Source: Amycolatopsis endophytica
GTDB taxonomy: Bacteria > Actinomycetota > Actinomycetes > Mycobacteriales > Pseudonocardiaceae
Assembly (NCBI RefSeq): GCF_013410405.1
Contig: NZ_JACCFK010000001.1
Span: forward strand, 4,898,001 to 4,962,000
Direction of reading: 5' to 3'
Length of the DNA: 64,000 bases
Positions 23,537 to 31,401 of this stretch are shown here, one piece after another (position 1 is the first letter of the stretch; every line of letters begins with the position of its first letter). The notes below the pieces were generated by a model that saw only the letters and a list, made by a program, of their open reading frames with translations, did not search any database and had not been told where the DNA came from. Position numbers and translations under genes: made by a program.

Positions 23537-24343
23537 GTGGCCAAGTCGACGCGGTCACCGGAGTCCGCGCGGGCGGATCGCGGCGACCAGGCGGACATCC
23601 AGGCCGTGAGCCGGGTCAGCCAGATCCTGTCGTTGTTCGACCCGGCCACGCCGCGGGTGAGTACCGGTCTGGTCGCCGAGCGGCTGGGTCTCAACCGCAC
23701 CACGGCGTACCGCTACTGCACCTCACTCGTCGCGGCGGGCCTGCTCGAACGCGACCCGGACGGCGGTTACGTTCCCGGCGGCCTGTTGCTGCAGCTGGGT
23801 GCCTTCGCGATCGGCCACCGGCGGGTGGTGAGCCTGGCTCCGCGGCACATGCGGGCACTGGCCCGCGCCACGCAGAACAGCGCGGTCCTGAGCCTGTGGG
23901 GCCTCACCGGGCCGGTGGTGTCCCGCGTCGAGGAGAACGCCTCCGCGATCGTCGTCGTGTCCGTGCGGGTCGGCAGCCACCTCCCGCTGGACACCGCGCA
24001 GAGCAAGGTCTTCCTCGCCTATCACGCCGACCAGCTGTCCATGGAACGGCTGATGGCGAACCTGCCCGGCCCCGCACGCGACGAGCTGCGCGACGACATC
24101 GAGCGGGTCCGGTCCCTCGGTCACTGCTCGGCGATGAGCACTCCGGGGGTCGTCGCGCTGGCGGCCCCGGTCTTCGACGAGTACGGCATCTGCGCCAGCC
24201 TCGCGATCGTGGGGCCCGACAACACGCTCTCGATGTCCGACGACGCGCCCGAGCTGCGGGTGATCGCGGACATCGCCCGCGAGCTGACCCACGAACTGGG
24301 GGGTCACTACCTGCCCGACGACGCCGGACGACGGGCGGTTTAG
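23537..24343 (+). CDS. IclR family transcriptional regulator
   Basis: A 268-residue regulator. Winged helix: IQAVSRVSQILSLFDPATPR then VSTGLVAERLGLNRTTAYRY. The effector domain follows, with SHLPLDTAQSKVFLAYHADQ and GHCSAMSTPGVVALAAPVFD, ending in the GAF-like core ICASLAIVGPDN. GTG 23537 follows CGGGAGGG. The palindrome in its promoter recurs in front of the MFS (25511-26884) and the DUF6282 operon (27045 on), so it probably controls uptake and breakdown of the same compound as well as itself. Confidence 0.92.
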   Translation: MAKSTRSPESARADRGDQADIQAVSRVSQILSLFDPATPRVSTGLVAERLGLNRTTAYRYCTSLVAAGLLERDPDGGYVPGGLLLQLGAFAIGHRRVVSLAPRHMRALARATQNSAVLSLWGLTGPVVSRVEENASAIVVVSVRVGSHLPLDTAQSKVFLAYHADQLSMERLMANLPGPARDELRDDIERVRSLGHCSAMSTPGVVALAAPVFDEYGICASLAIVGPDNTLSMSDDAPELRVIADIARELTHELGGHYLPDDAGRRAV

Positions 24344-24373
24344 GGCCGGTCGCGGTCGAGGAGCACCGCCGGG

Positions 24374-24952
24374 TCAGAGCACGGCCAGCCGGTCCACCAG
24401 CAGCTCCCTCCTCCGCTCGGCGTCCTCCGGCGGCAGCCGTCCCGCCCTGGTCAGGGTCGCCAGCCCGTGCAGGGCCGCCCAGAACACCTCGGCGAACAGT
24501 CCCGGGTCGATGCCCTCCCCCGCGACCTCGCCGAGGCACTCCAGCAGGGCGTTGAAGGCGTCTTTCAGCGGCTCCGGCGTATCCGCCCGCGCGAACGCGA
24601 GGCCACCGTCGAGCTGGAACATGGCGTCGTAGACCGCCGGGTTGCGCGTGGCGAAATCCAGGTACGCGCGGGCGAGCGCGGTGACCCGCGCGCGTGGGCC
24701 GTTCCCCGCCGAGGCCGCGGCCCGCAGCGCCGCGGCCATCTCGGCGGCGCCGACGAGGGCGACGGCGCCGATGATCTCGCGCTTTCCGCGGAAGTGGCTG
24801 TAGAGGACGGGCTGGCTGTATTCGATGCGCTCGGCGAGCCGCCGGGTGGTGACCGCCTCCCAGCCCTGCTGTTCGGCGAGTTCGCGCGCCGTGGCCAAGA
24901 TGAGCCGTTCGCGCTCCGCCCGTTCACGCTCCTTGCGTTGCTGTACCGGCAT
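24374..24952 (-). CDS. TetR family transcriptional regulator (WHG domain type)
   Basis: A 192-residue regulator. DNA-binding part: LILATARELAEQQGWEAVTT then RRLAERIEYSQPVLYSHFRG. The C-terminal domain has YLDFATRNPAVYDAMFQL, typical of TetR proteins with the WHG/TetR_C_33 ligand domain, and FWAALHGLATLTRAGRL. The gene appears leaderless: TAGGAT lies 6 nt before the ATG on the minus strand and overlaps the first of three CTAGC palindromes. It diverges from a DUF1772 membrane protein, its likely target. Confidence 0.9.
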   Translation of the reverse strand: MPVQQRKERERAERERLILATARELAEQQGWEAVTTRRLAERIEYSQPVLYSHFRGKREIIGAVALVGAAEMAAALRAAASAGNGPRARVTALARAYLDFATRNPAVYDAMFQLDGGLAFARADTPEPLKDAFNALLECLGEVAGEGIDPGLFAEVFWAALHGLATLTRAGRLPPEDAERRRELLVDRLAVL

Positions 24953-24961
24953 GATCCGATC

Positions 24962-25025
24962 CTAGCATTGCTAGACAACCGAGCGATGCTTGTACTAGCG
25001 TTGCCATATCGGCTATCAATGCTAG
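24962..25025. promoter_or_regulatory. three tandem TetR operators
   Basis: Three related 13-mers: CTAGCATTGCTAG (24962-24974, perfect 5-3-5 palindrome), CTAGCGTTGCCAT (24995-25007) and CTATCAATGCTAG (25013-25025). They fill the 90-bp divergent promoter between the TetR gene and the DUF1772 gene; the last ends 17 nt before the DUF1772 start. Confidence 0.75.
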
Positions 25026-25042
25026 GTTTTCCGGAGGATCAT

Positions 25043-25489
25043 ATGCTCAACGCACTCGGGGTGTTCACCATCGTGGTCGTCGGGGTGATGGTGGGGGTGG
25101 AGTTCTCCGTCGCCTTCGTCATCAACCCGATCCTCGACCGCCTTCCCGATGACGGCGCACTGCGCGGCCGCGCCCACGGGGCCCGGATGCTCGGCGCCCT
25201 GATGCCGGTCTGGTACCTCGCCTCGCTCGCCCTCGTCGCGGCCCGTGCCATCGCCGGATGGCGCGGCCACGGCACCGGCCTCGTCGTCACCGCGGGCGCG
25301 CTGCTGATCCTTGGCGTGATCATGTCGGTGCTGCTGCTCGTGCCGATCAACAACCGGGGCAGGACGTGGACCCCGGAGAACCGGCCCGCCGACTGGAAGC
25401 GGCAGATGCACCGCTGGGACCGCTTCCACTACATCCGCGTCGCCGTCATCATCGCCGCCTTCGCCCTGCTGGCCGCCGCGCCCGGCTGA
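25043..25489 (+). CDS. DUF1772 family membrane protein
   Basis: A 148-residue protein with four hydrophobic helices: VFTIVVVGVMVGVEFSVAFV, MLGALMPVWYLASLALVAAR, LVVTAGALLILGVIMSVLLL and RVAVIIAAFALLAAAP. The loop before the last helix has the family motif WDRFHYIR, preceded by NNRGRTW. DUF1772 includes anthrone-oxygenase-like enzymes and many of unknown role. Ribosome site CCGGAGGA. Regulated most likely by the divergent TetR through the three CTAGC sites. It could detoxify a quinone-like compound, but that is only a guess. Confidence 0.82.
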   Translation: MLNALGVFTIVVVGVMVGVEFSVAFVINPILDRLPDDGALRGRAHGARMLGALMPVWYLASLALVAARAIAGWRGHGTGLVVTAGALLILGVIMSVLLLVPINNRGRTWTPENRPADWKRQMHRWDRFHYIRVAVIIAAFALLAAAPG

Positions 25490-25510
25490 GCGGCACATCG
25501 CGCGCCCGGG

Positions 25511-26884
25511 TCAGGACAACGCCGGGATCGTGTCGTCGTCGGCCATGTCGACGTCCTTCGTCTCCGGGCCGAGGAACCCGCCGAGACTGATCAGCGCGCC
25601 GGCGAGGGCGATGAGCACCGCCGGTGCCAGGTGCGCGGGCATCAGGCCGTCGAACTGCTGCAGGTAGAACTGGTAGAACGCGGGCGCGATGAGCGCGAGG
25701 CTGTATCCGACGCCGTAGGCGGTGGACCGGATGCTCGCCGGGAACCGCTCGGTGAGGTAGGCCGCGATCGGGCCGAACGTGCCGACGGTGAAGATCCCGA
25801 TCATCGCGCCCCAGCCGAGCGCGGTGCCGAGACCGCCGTCGGAGGTCATCAGCAGGGTGTAGGACCCGGCGCCGACGACGATGACCGCGAGGCCGTAGCC
25901 GATGTAGAACCGGCGCCGCCCGATCCGCTGCGACAGCAGGCCGAAAAGGGGGTAGCACAGCGCCGCCGACGCGTTGACCACCAGCATCGTCAGCGTGACT
26001 TCCTTGCTCGACAGCATCAGGTGTTCCTTGAGCTGCGCGGGCGTCACGGCGGCTTCCATGTTGGTCGCCAGCCAGGTGCCGGTCATCAGCACGAACACCT
26101 GGGCCAGCGCACGCGGGTACCGGGTGAGCAGGCGGAGCAGCGGCAGCTTGTGCCGTTCGCCGTTGGCCGCCGCCGGGGGTTCGTGCACCTGCTTGAGGTA
26201 GTAGCGGAACAGCACCGCCGCCAGCAGTGCGCCGACCACGAACGGGATGCGCCAGCCCCACTGCACGTAGGCGCTGTGCAGGCCCTGCGACGGCAGCAGC
26301 TGCAGCAACAGCAGCGTGATGGCCGCGATCACCGCGTAGGCGGCTGGCGAGGTCGAGGTGATCACCGAGGCGTAGAGGCCGCGTTTGTGCCGCGGGCTCC
26401 ACTCCATCGCCAGCGGCACCGCGGTGGTGTACTCGCCGCCGAGGAAGATCCCGTCGACGAACCGCAGCGCGATCAGCAGCCCGACCGACCACATCCCGAT
26501 CGTTTCGTGGCCCGGCAGGCATGCGGTGGCCAGCGTGAGGAAACCGAAACCGCCGACCGCGACGAGGGTGGTGCGCTTGCGCCCCACGGTGTCGGCGAAA
26601 TGCCCGAAGATCACCGCGCCGAGCGGGCGGCCGATCAGCGTGGAGGCGAACACCAGTGAGGACAGCAGCGCCACGGTTCCCGCGCTCAGGTTCGCCGACT
26701 GGAAGTAGGCGGTCGCCGGTGCCAGCACCACGATGGGCAGGTAGATGTCGAACTGGTCGACGAAGTAGGCGAGGGTCCCGCCGCGCACGGCGGCGCGCAC
26801 TTTGGCGCTGTCGGGCCCGTGCGCCGGGCCGGGACTGGCGAGCGCCGCTTCTCGAGGGTCCGCAGCGGGGGGCGGTGTGGACAT
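25511..26884 (-). CDS. MFS transporter, metabolite:H+ symporter (MHS) type
   Basis: A 457-residue, 12-TM carrier of the ShiA/PcaK-like MHS family: RGGTLAYFVDQFDIYLPIVV, GRPLGAVIFGHFADTVGRKR (motif A), FVDGIFLGGEYTTAVPLAME and ERFPASIRSTAYGVGYSLAL. Such carriers import carboxylates, aromatic acids or osmolytes. ATG 26884 follows GGAGGACGACG. A perfect GTTCAC-GAA-GTGAAC palindrome lies 39 nt upstream, so it belongs to the IclR regulon with the divergent DUF6282 operon and probably imports its substrate. Confidence 0.9.
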   Translation of the reverse strand: MSTPPPAADPREAALASPGPAHGPDSAKVRAAVRGGTLAYFVDQFDIYLPIVVLAPATAYFQSANLSAGTVALLSSLVFASTLIGRPLGAVIFGHFADTVGRKRTTLVAVGGFGFLTLATACLPGHETIGMWSVGLLIALRFVDGIFLGGEYTTAVPLAMEWSPRHKRGLYASVITSTSPAAYAVIAAITLLLLQLLPSQGLHSAYVQWGWRIPFVVGALLAAVLFRYYLKQVHEPPAAANGERHKLPLLRLLTRYPRALAQVFVLMTGTWLATNMEAAVTPAQLKEHLMLSSKEVTLTMLVVNASAALCYPLFGLLSQRIGRRRFYIGYGLAVIVVGAGSYTLLMTSDGGLGTALGWGAMIGIFTVGTFGPIAAYLTERFPASIRSTAYGVGYSLALIAPAFYQFYLQQFDGLMPAHLAPAVLIALAGALISLGGFLGPETKDVDMADDDTIPALS

Positions 26885-26922
26885 CGTCGTCCTCCGGGGT
26901 CGGCTGCCGATTCGAACCGAGT

Positions 26923-26937
26923 GTTCACGAAGTGAAC
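26923..26937. promoter_or_regulatory. IclR-type palindrome, site 2 (MFS promoter)
   Basis: GTTCACGAAGTGAAC, a perfect 6-3-6 palindrome 39 nt upstream of the MFS start codon and matching the IclR-promoter palindrome in all but the centre and one arm base. Confidence 0.75.
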
Positions 26938-27001
26938 CGATCACACGGTAATCCTGCGCCTGCTCCACCACAAGAGCGACGTGTGGGTTGACAAGCAGTC
27001 C

Positions 27002-27031
27002 TATAGTGAACCCGAACTTCACAATGTGAAC
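27002..27031. promoter_or_regulatory. IclR-type palindrome, site 3, with TATAGT -10-like box
   Basis: CTTCACAATGTGAAC at 27017-27031 is a 6-3-6 palindrome with one mismatch. A further half-site GTGAAC at 27006-27011 overlaps TATAGT (27002-27007). The site lies 14 nt before the DUF6282 start, so a protein bound here would block or adjust initiation of the catabolic operon. Confidence 0.72.
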
Positions 27032-27044
27032 GAAGGGTGACTTC

Positions 27045-27935
27045 ATGACTGAGCGGCCCGCCATCGCCGCCGTCCTCGACGGTCTGGTCGACATGCACGT
27101 CCACTCCGGGCCGAGCCCGTTCCCGCGCCGCTTCGACCACGTCGAGGCCGCGCAGGACGGTGCCCGCATCGGGATGCGCGCCATGGTCGCGAAATCCCAC
27201 CACCACAACACGCAGATGGACGTCCTGGCCATGAAAGGGCGCCTGTCCGGCGTCACGGCACAGGTGTTCGGCGGCATCGCCCTCAACAGCACCGTCGGCG
27301 GCCTGAACCCGCACGCCGTACGCATGTGCCTGCGCATGGGCGGCAAGGTCGTCTGGTTCCCGACCATCTCCTCCGGCAGGCACATCGACTGCCACCCCGA
27401 GGACGGGGCGTTCCCGACCACCACCGTGCCGCTGACCCTGGAGCGCATCGACATCGTCGACGACGAGGGCGTGCTCAAGCCGGAGGTGGGCGAGATCCTC
27501 GACGAGATCAAGGAGCAGGGCGCGGTCCTCAACGGCGGCCACATGTACCCGGAGTACATCCGCACGCTGTTCGCCGCCGCGAAGGAGCGCGGCATCAAGC
27601 GCATGGCGGTCAGTCACCCCGACTTCGTGATCGGCGCCGACCACGGCATGTGCCGCGAACTCATCGAACTCGGCGCGTTCGTCGAGCACGAGGTCGGCAT
27701 GTACGACCCCGAGGGCACGCAGAAGTGGGACCCGAAGCAGTTGCTGACCTGGATCGAGGCACTCGGCCCGGAACACACCGTGCTGGCCTCGGACTTCGGG
27801 CAGGCGTCCAACCCGAAACCGGTCGACGCGTGGCTGCGGGTCAGTGAAGCGCTGCTCGACCTCGGCCTGCCGGAGAAGGACCTGCGGCGCATGGTCCGCG
27901 ACAACCCGGCCTTCCTGCTCGACCTCGACTCCTGA
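27045..27935 (+). CDS. DUF6282 family protein (amidohydrolase/PHP-like metal hydrolase)
   Basis: A 296-residue protein with a metal-dependent hydrolase look: DGLVDMHVHSGPSPFPRRF (the first-strand H-x-H), MVAKSHHHNTQMDVLAMKGR, GAVLNGGHMYPEYIRTLF, RMAVSHPDFVIGADHGM and HTVLASDFGQASNP (late Asp). This His/Asp order fits a TIM-barrel amidohydrolase with a binuclear metal site. The true reaction is unknown; a ring-opening or amide/lactone hydrolysis step is possible. First gene of the IclR-linked operon; GAAGGG is its ribosome site. Confidence 0.8.
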   Translation: MTERPAIAAVLDGLVDMHVHSGPSPFPRRFDHVEAAQDGARIGMRAMVAKSHHHNTQMDVLAMKGRLSGVTAQVFGGIALNSTVGGLNPHAVRMCLRMGGKVVWFPTISSGRHIDCHPEDGAFPTTTVPLTLERIDIVDDEGVLKPEVGEILDEIKEQGAVLNGGHMYPEYIRTLFAAAKERGIKRMAVSHPDFVIGADHGMCRELIELGAFVEHEVGMYDPEGTQKWDPKQLLTWIEALGPEHTVLASDFGQASNPKPVDAWLRVSEALLDLGLPEKDLRRMVRDNPAFLLDLDS

Positions 27936-27946
27936 AAGGACCGGCT

Positions 27947-28819
27947 GTGTACGAAAAGGACGATCCGCGGTCGGCGCTGGCCACGGCCACCACGCCCCGG
28001 CCGGACAGCGGCGACGCCATCGCGGCCGCGCAGTACCTCGACCTGCGCGAGACCTCGATCGTGCGCGCGCAGAACGTCATCCTGGCCCACACCGAAGCGC
28101 GGGCCGGTGACGATCTCGACAACGGCACCCTCGACGGCGAACTCGCGATCATCGTCACCGCCGCCTCACCCGCCTTCACCGTGCTCACCGACGACGGCGC
28201 CACCCAGGTCGATGCACCCGGCCTCGTCGTCGTCCCGCCCGGCGCGTCCCGGATCAGCGTGCACGGCGACGGACCGCTCGTCCGCCTCGTCGAAGCCGCT
28301 GAACCGGCCTGGCGCGACCGCGCGGCGAACGCCGGCGCCTACGCCGAGGACCACCCGCGCGTCGCGCCGCTGCGGCGGTGGCCGGAACCCGCGGGCCCGC
28401 GCCGGGTCCGGTTCTACCCGTTGTCGGAGGTGCCCGACGACCCCGCGCGGTTCGGCCGCATCTTCCGCACCCGCGCGTTCATGGTGAACTTCCTGCCCGA
28501 GCAGAACGGCCCGCGCGACCCGCGCAAGCTCTCACCGCACCACCACGACGACTTCGAACAGCTGTCGCTGGCCGTGCAGGGCGAGTACGTGCATCACATC
28601 CGCACGCCGTGGCTGCCCGACAGCACCAGCTGGCGCGAGGACGAACACGTGCGCATCGGCAGCCCGTCGGTCACCATCATCCCGCCGCCCACCGTGCACA
28701 CCTCGGAAGCGAGCGACGCCGGGGTCAACCAGCTGATCGACATTTTCAGCCCGCCACGCCGGGACTTCTCCGAGCGGCCCGGCTGGGTGCTCAACGCCGA
28801 CGAATACCCGATGCCGTGA
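27947..28819 (+). CDS. bicupin-type protein
   Basis: A 290-residue protein with two cupin-like halves. The C-terminal cupin has metal ligands in LSPHHHDDFEQLSLAVQGEY (H-x-H-x4-E pattern) and TIIPPPTVHTSEASDAG as second motif. The N-terminal half (FTVLTDDGATQVDAPGLVVV then PPGASRISVHG) is cupin-shaped but lacks clear ligands. Could be a dioxygenase, isomerase or sugar-acid-modifying enzyme. GTG 27947 follows AAAGGA; the stop overlaps the aldolase start (GTGA). Confidence 0.75.
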   Translation: MYEKDDPRSALATATTPRPDSGDAIAAAQYLDLRETSIVRAQNVILAHTEARAGDDLDNGTLDGELAIIVTAASPAFTVLTDDGATQVDAPGLVVVPPGASRISVHGDGPLVRLVEAAEPAWRDRAANAGAYAEDHPRVAPLRRWPEPAGPRRVRFYPLSEVPDDPARFGRIFRTRAFMVNFLPEQNGPRDPRKLSPHHHDDFEQLSLAVQGEYVHHIRTPWLPDSTSWREDEHVRIGSPSVTIIPPPTVHTSEASDAGVNQLIDIFSPPRRDFSERPGWVLNADEYPMP

Positions 28820-29619
28820 ACGCGCCGCGACGCACCGGAGCCGGGCTGTTCGCGCCCGGCCGCGCGACCACGCCGGTCGGCACCTGGCTGAAGATCGCCT
28901 CGGACGAACCGGTCGAGATCATGGCCGACGCCGGGTTCGACTTCGTCGTGATCGACCTGGAACACGCGCCACTGGACCTGCAGACCGCCTACCGGATGGC
29001 GGGCACGGCCACCGCGCTCGGCATGACCCCGCTGGTGCGGGTGCCCGACACCACGCCCTCGACGATCCAGAAAGTTCTCGACGCCGGGGCGATGGGCATC
29101 CTCGTGCCCCACGTCGACACCGTCGAGCAGGCCGGCGCGGCCGGCCGGTCGTGCCGGTTCCCGCCGCAGGGCACCCGCGGGGCGGGCGGCACCAGCCGCG
29201 CCGGACGGTGGGGCCTGCGGCCGGGAGCGGACTACCTCGCCACCGGCAACGACGACGTGCTGTGCATCCCGCAGCTGGAAAGCGTCGAGGCGATCAAGGC
29301 CGCACCGGAGATGCTGGCACTGGACACCGTGGACGCGGTGTTCGTCGGCGCGGCGGACCTGGCGCTGTCGATGGGCACCACACCGTCCTCGCCCGAGGTG
29401 CTCGAACTGATCGCCGCTGCGGTCGAATCCGCGCACGCCGCGGGCAAGCGCTGCGGCCTCGCCTTCGGCGGACTCCCGGAGCGGGCCGCGCGGGCGGTCC
29501 GGGAGGGCTGCGACTTCCTCCTGCTCAGCAACGACACCTCGATGCTGGCGGAGGCGGCGCACGGGCTGGTCACCGCCTTCCGGGCCGCCACCGAACCCCA
29601 CCCCGACGAGGAGAGCTGA
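28816..29619 (+). CDS. HpcH/HpaI family class II aldolase
   Basis: A 267-residue TIM-barrel aldolase. Signatures: FDFVVIDLEHAPLDLQTAYR, ILVPHVDTVEQAG, GTRGAGGTSRAGRWGL (the family R-G substrate loop), the metal-binding Glu in CIPQLESVEAIKAA and Asp in VFVGAADLALSMG. Members cleave 4-hydroxy-2-oxo acids or citrate/malyl-like compounds to pyruvate (or another oxo acid) plus an aldehyde. GTG start inside the cupin stop; stop overlaps the BKACE start. Confidence 0.9.
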   Translation: MNAPRRTGAGLFAPGRATTPVGTWLKIASDEPVEIMADAGFDFVVIDLEHAPLDLQTAYRMAGTATALGMTPLVRVPDTTPSTIQKVLDAGAMGILVPHVDTVEQAGAAGRSCRFPPQGTRGAGGTSRAGRWGLRPGADYLATGNDDVLCIPQLESVEAIKAAPEMLALDTVDAVFVGAADLALSMGTTPSSPEVLELIAAAVESAHAAGKRCGLAFGGLPERAARAVREGCDFLLLSNDTSMLAEAAHGLVTAFRAATEPHPDEES

Positions 29620-30548
29620 TGCGTCCCGCGGACAAAGTCGTCATCACCACCGCGATCACCGGATCGGTCAACATCCCGTCCCAGAGCCCCTACCTGCCGC
29701 TGTCCGCGGACGAAGTGGCCGAGGCGGCGCTCGAAGCGATCGAAGCCGGATCGGCCATCGTGCACCTGCACGCCCGCGAGCCGGACGGGCGGCCCACCGC
29801 CGACCCCGAGGTGTTCGAAAAGATCGTCGCGCGGGTCACCGAGCACACCGACGCGGTCATCAACATCACCACCGGCGGCGCGTCCTCGATGACCATGGAC
29901 CAGCGGCTGGCGGCGGCCCGGCGGCTGCGGCCCGAACTCGCCTCGATGAACATGGGCTCGATGAACTTCGTCTACTCGGGCATCGCGGACAAGGTCACCG
30001 AGTGGAAGCACGACTGGGAACAACCCTACGTGCGCAACACCTACTCCCATCCCTTCCTCAACACCTTCGACTCCATCGAGCACACGCTGCGGACCCTGGG
30101 CGAGCACGGCACCCGGTTCGAGTACGAGTGCTACGACCTCGGCCACCTGTACTCGCTGGCCCACTTCGCCGACCGGGGCCTGGCGAAACCGCCACTGCTG
30201 ATCCAGGGCGTGTTCGGGGTCCTCGGCGGCATCGGCGCCGACCACGCGAACCTGGAGCACATGGTGCGGATCGCCGACAAGCTCTTCGGCGACGACTACA
30301 CCTTCTCCGCGTTCGCCGCGGGCCGTGACCAGATGAGCTTCGCCACCCACAGCGCCTGGCTCGGCGGTCACGTGCGGGTGGGCCTGGAGGACAGCCTGTG
30401 GATCGGCAAGGGACAGCTCGCGAAGAGCAACGCCGAACAGGTGCGCAAGATCCGGGCCGTGGTGGAGGATCTGGGCAAACCGATCGCCACCCCGGCCGAG
30501 GCCCGCGCGATGCTGGCGCTGCGCGGCAGCGTGGAGGAAGCGTCATGA
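29619..30548 (+). CDS. beta-keto acid cleavage enzyme family protein (BKACE, DUF849)
   Basis: A 309-residue TIM barrel. Zinc ligands of the family are visible: the H-x-H in AIVHLHAREPDG (H49, H51) and the Glu of VRVGLEDSLWIGKG (about E257). Also VINITTGGASSMTM (substrate phosphate/CoA region) and SMNMGSMNF. BKACE enzymes condense a beta-keto acid with acetyl-CoA to give acetoacetate and a new CoA thioester, as Kce does in lysine fermentation. In this operon it would release a CoA ester from a beta-keto acid. Start overlaps the aldolase stop by one base. Confidence 0.9.
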   Translation: MRPADKVVITTAITGSVNIPSQSPYLPLSADEVAEAALEAIEAGSAIVHLHAREPDGRPTADPEVFEKIVARVTEHTDAVINITTGGASSMTMDQRLAAARRLRPELASMNMGSMNFVYSGIADKVTEWKHDWEQPYVRNTYSHPFLNTFDSIEHTLRTLGEHGTRFEYECYDLGHLYSLAHFADRGLAKPPLLIQGVFGVLGGIGADHANLEHMVRIADKLFGDDYTFSAFAAGRDQMSFATHSAWLGGHVRVGLEDSLWIGKGQLAKSNAEQVRKIRAVVEDLGKPIATPAEARAMLALRGSVEEAS

Positions 30549-31303
30549 GCACACCACCACTGGCGGGCAAGGTCGTCCTCGTGGTCGGGGCGAGCTCGGG
30601 CATCGGCGCCGACGCCGCCCGCGTCTTCGCCGGTGACGGCGCCTCCGTCATGCTCGTCGCGCGCACCGAGGAACCCCTTGCCGCACTGGCCGAAGACCTC
30701 GGCGCCGCAGGTCATGACGTCGCCTACACCACCGGCGACGTGGCGGACGCGGGCAGCGTCGCCGCGTTCGTCGACGCCACCGTCGCGCGGTTCGGCCGGC
30801 TCGACGGGGCGTTCAACAACGCCGCGATGGGGCAGGGCGGCCGCCTGGACGCCGTGCCGGAAGCGGACTTCGACCGGATCATGGCCGTGAACGTCAAGGG
30901 CACCTGGCTGTGCATCCGCGAGGAGGTCCGGGTGATGGAGCCGCGCGGCGGCGGCTCGATCGTCAACGTCAGCAGCATCGGCGGTCTGCGCGGCAGCTCC
31001 GGGATGGGCGCCTACCAGGCGACCAAGCACGCGGTCATCGGCCTGACCCGCACCGCCGCGCACGACTTCGGGCCGCTGGGCATCCGCGTCAACGTCGTCG
31101 CGCCCGGGCCGACCGAGAGCCCGATGCTCGACGAACTCCGCCGCACGATCCCCGGCGGGGTGGAAGCCCGTATCGGTGCCACACCGCTGCGCAAGGCCGG
31201 GACCGGAGCCGAAGTCGGCGCCACCGCGGCGTTCCTGCTCAGCGGCGGGGCGAGCCACCTCAGCGGCGTCGTGCTCCCCGTCGACGGCGGGTTCACCGCC
31301 TGA
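30545..31303 (+). CDS. SDR family oxidoreductase
   Basis: A 252-residue short-chain dehydrogenase: VVLVVGASSGIGADAARVF, GAFNNAAMGQGG (NNA instead of NNAG), NVSSIGGLRGSSGMGAYQAT followed by Lys (Ser-Tyr-Lys triad) and VLPVDGGFTA. Basic residue after strand 2 (LVARTEE) suggests NADP(H). ATGA overlap with BKACE. It probably makes or reduces the keto group handled by BKACE. Confidence 0.92.
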   Translation: MSTPPLAGKVVLVVGASSGIGADAARVFAGDGASVMLVARTEEPLAALAEDLGAAGHDVAYTTGDVADAGSVAAFVDATVARFGRLDGAFNNAAMGQGGRLDAVPEADFDRIMAVNVKGTWLCIREEVRVMEPRGGGSIVNVSSIGGLRGSSGMGAYQATKHAVIGLTRTAAHDFGPLGIRVNVVAPGPTESPMLDELRRTIPGGVEARIGATPLRKAGTGAEVGATAAFLLSGGASHLSGVVLPVDGGFTA

Positions 31304-31401
31304 CCCGGGCGGTGACGGCGTGACGCGCGCGACGGTGTCGGCGCGAGCGTGGTGTGCGAGGCTTCCAGGAGCACCGACAGCAGCACCGAACGGATCCGAG
31401 C

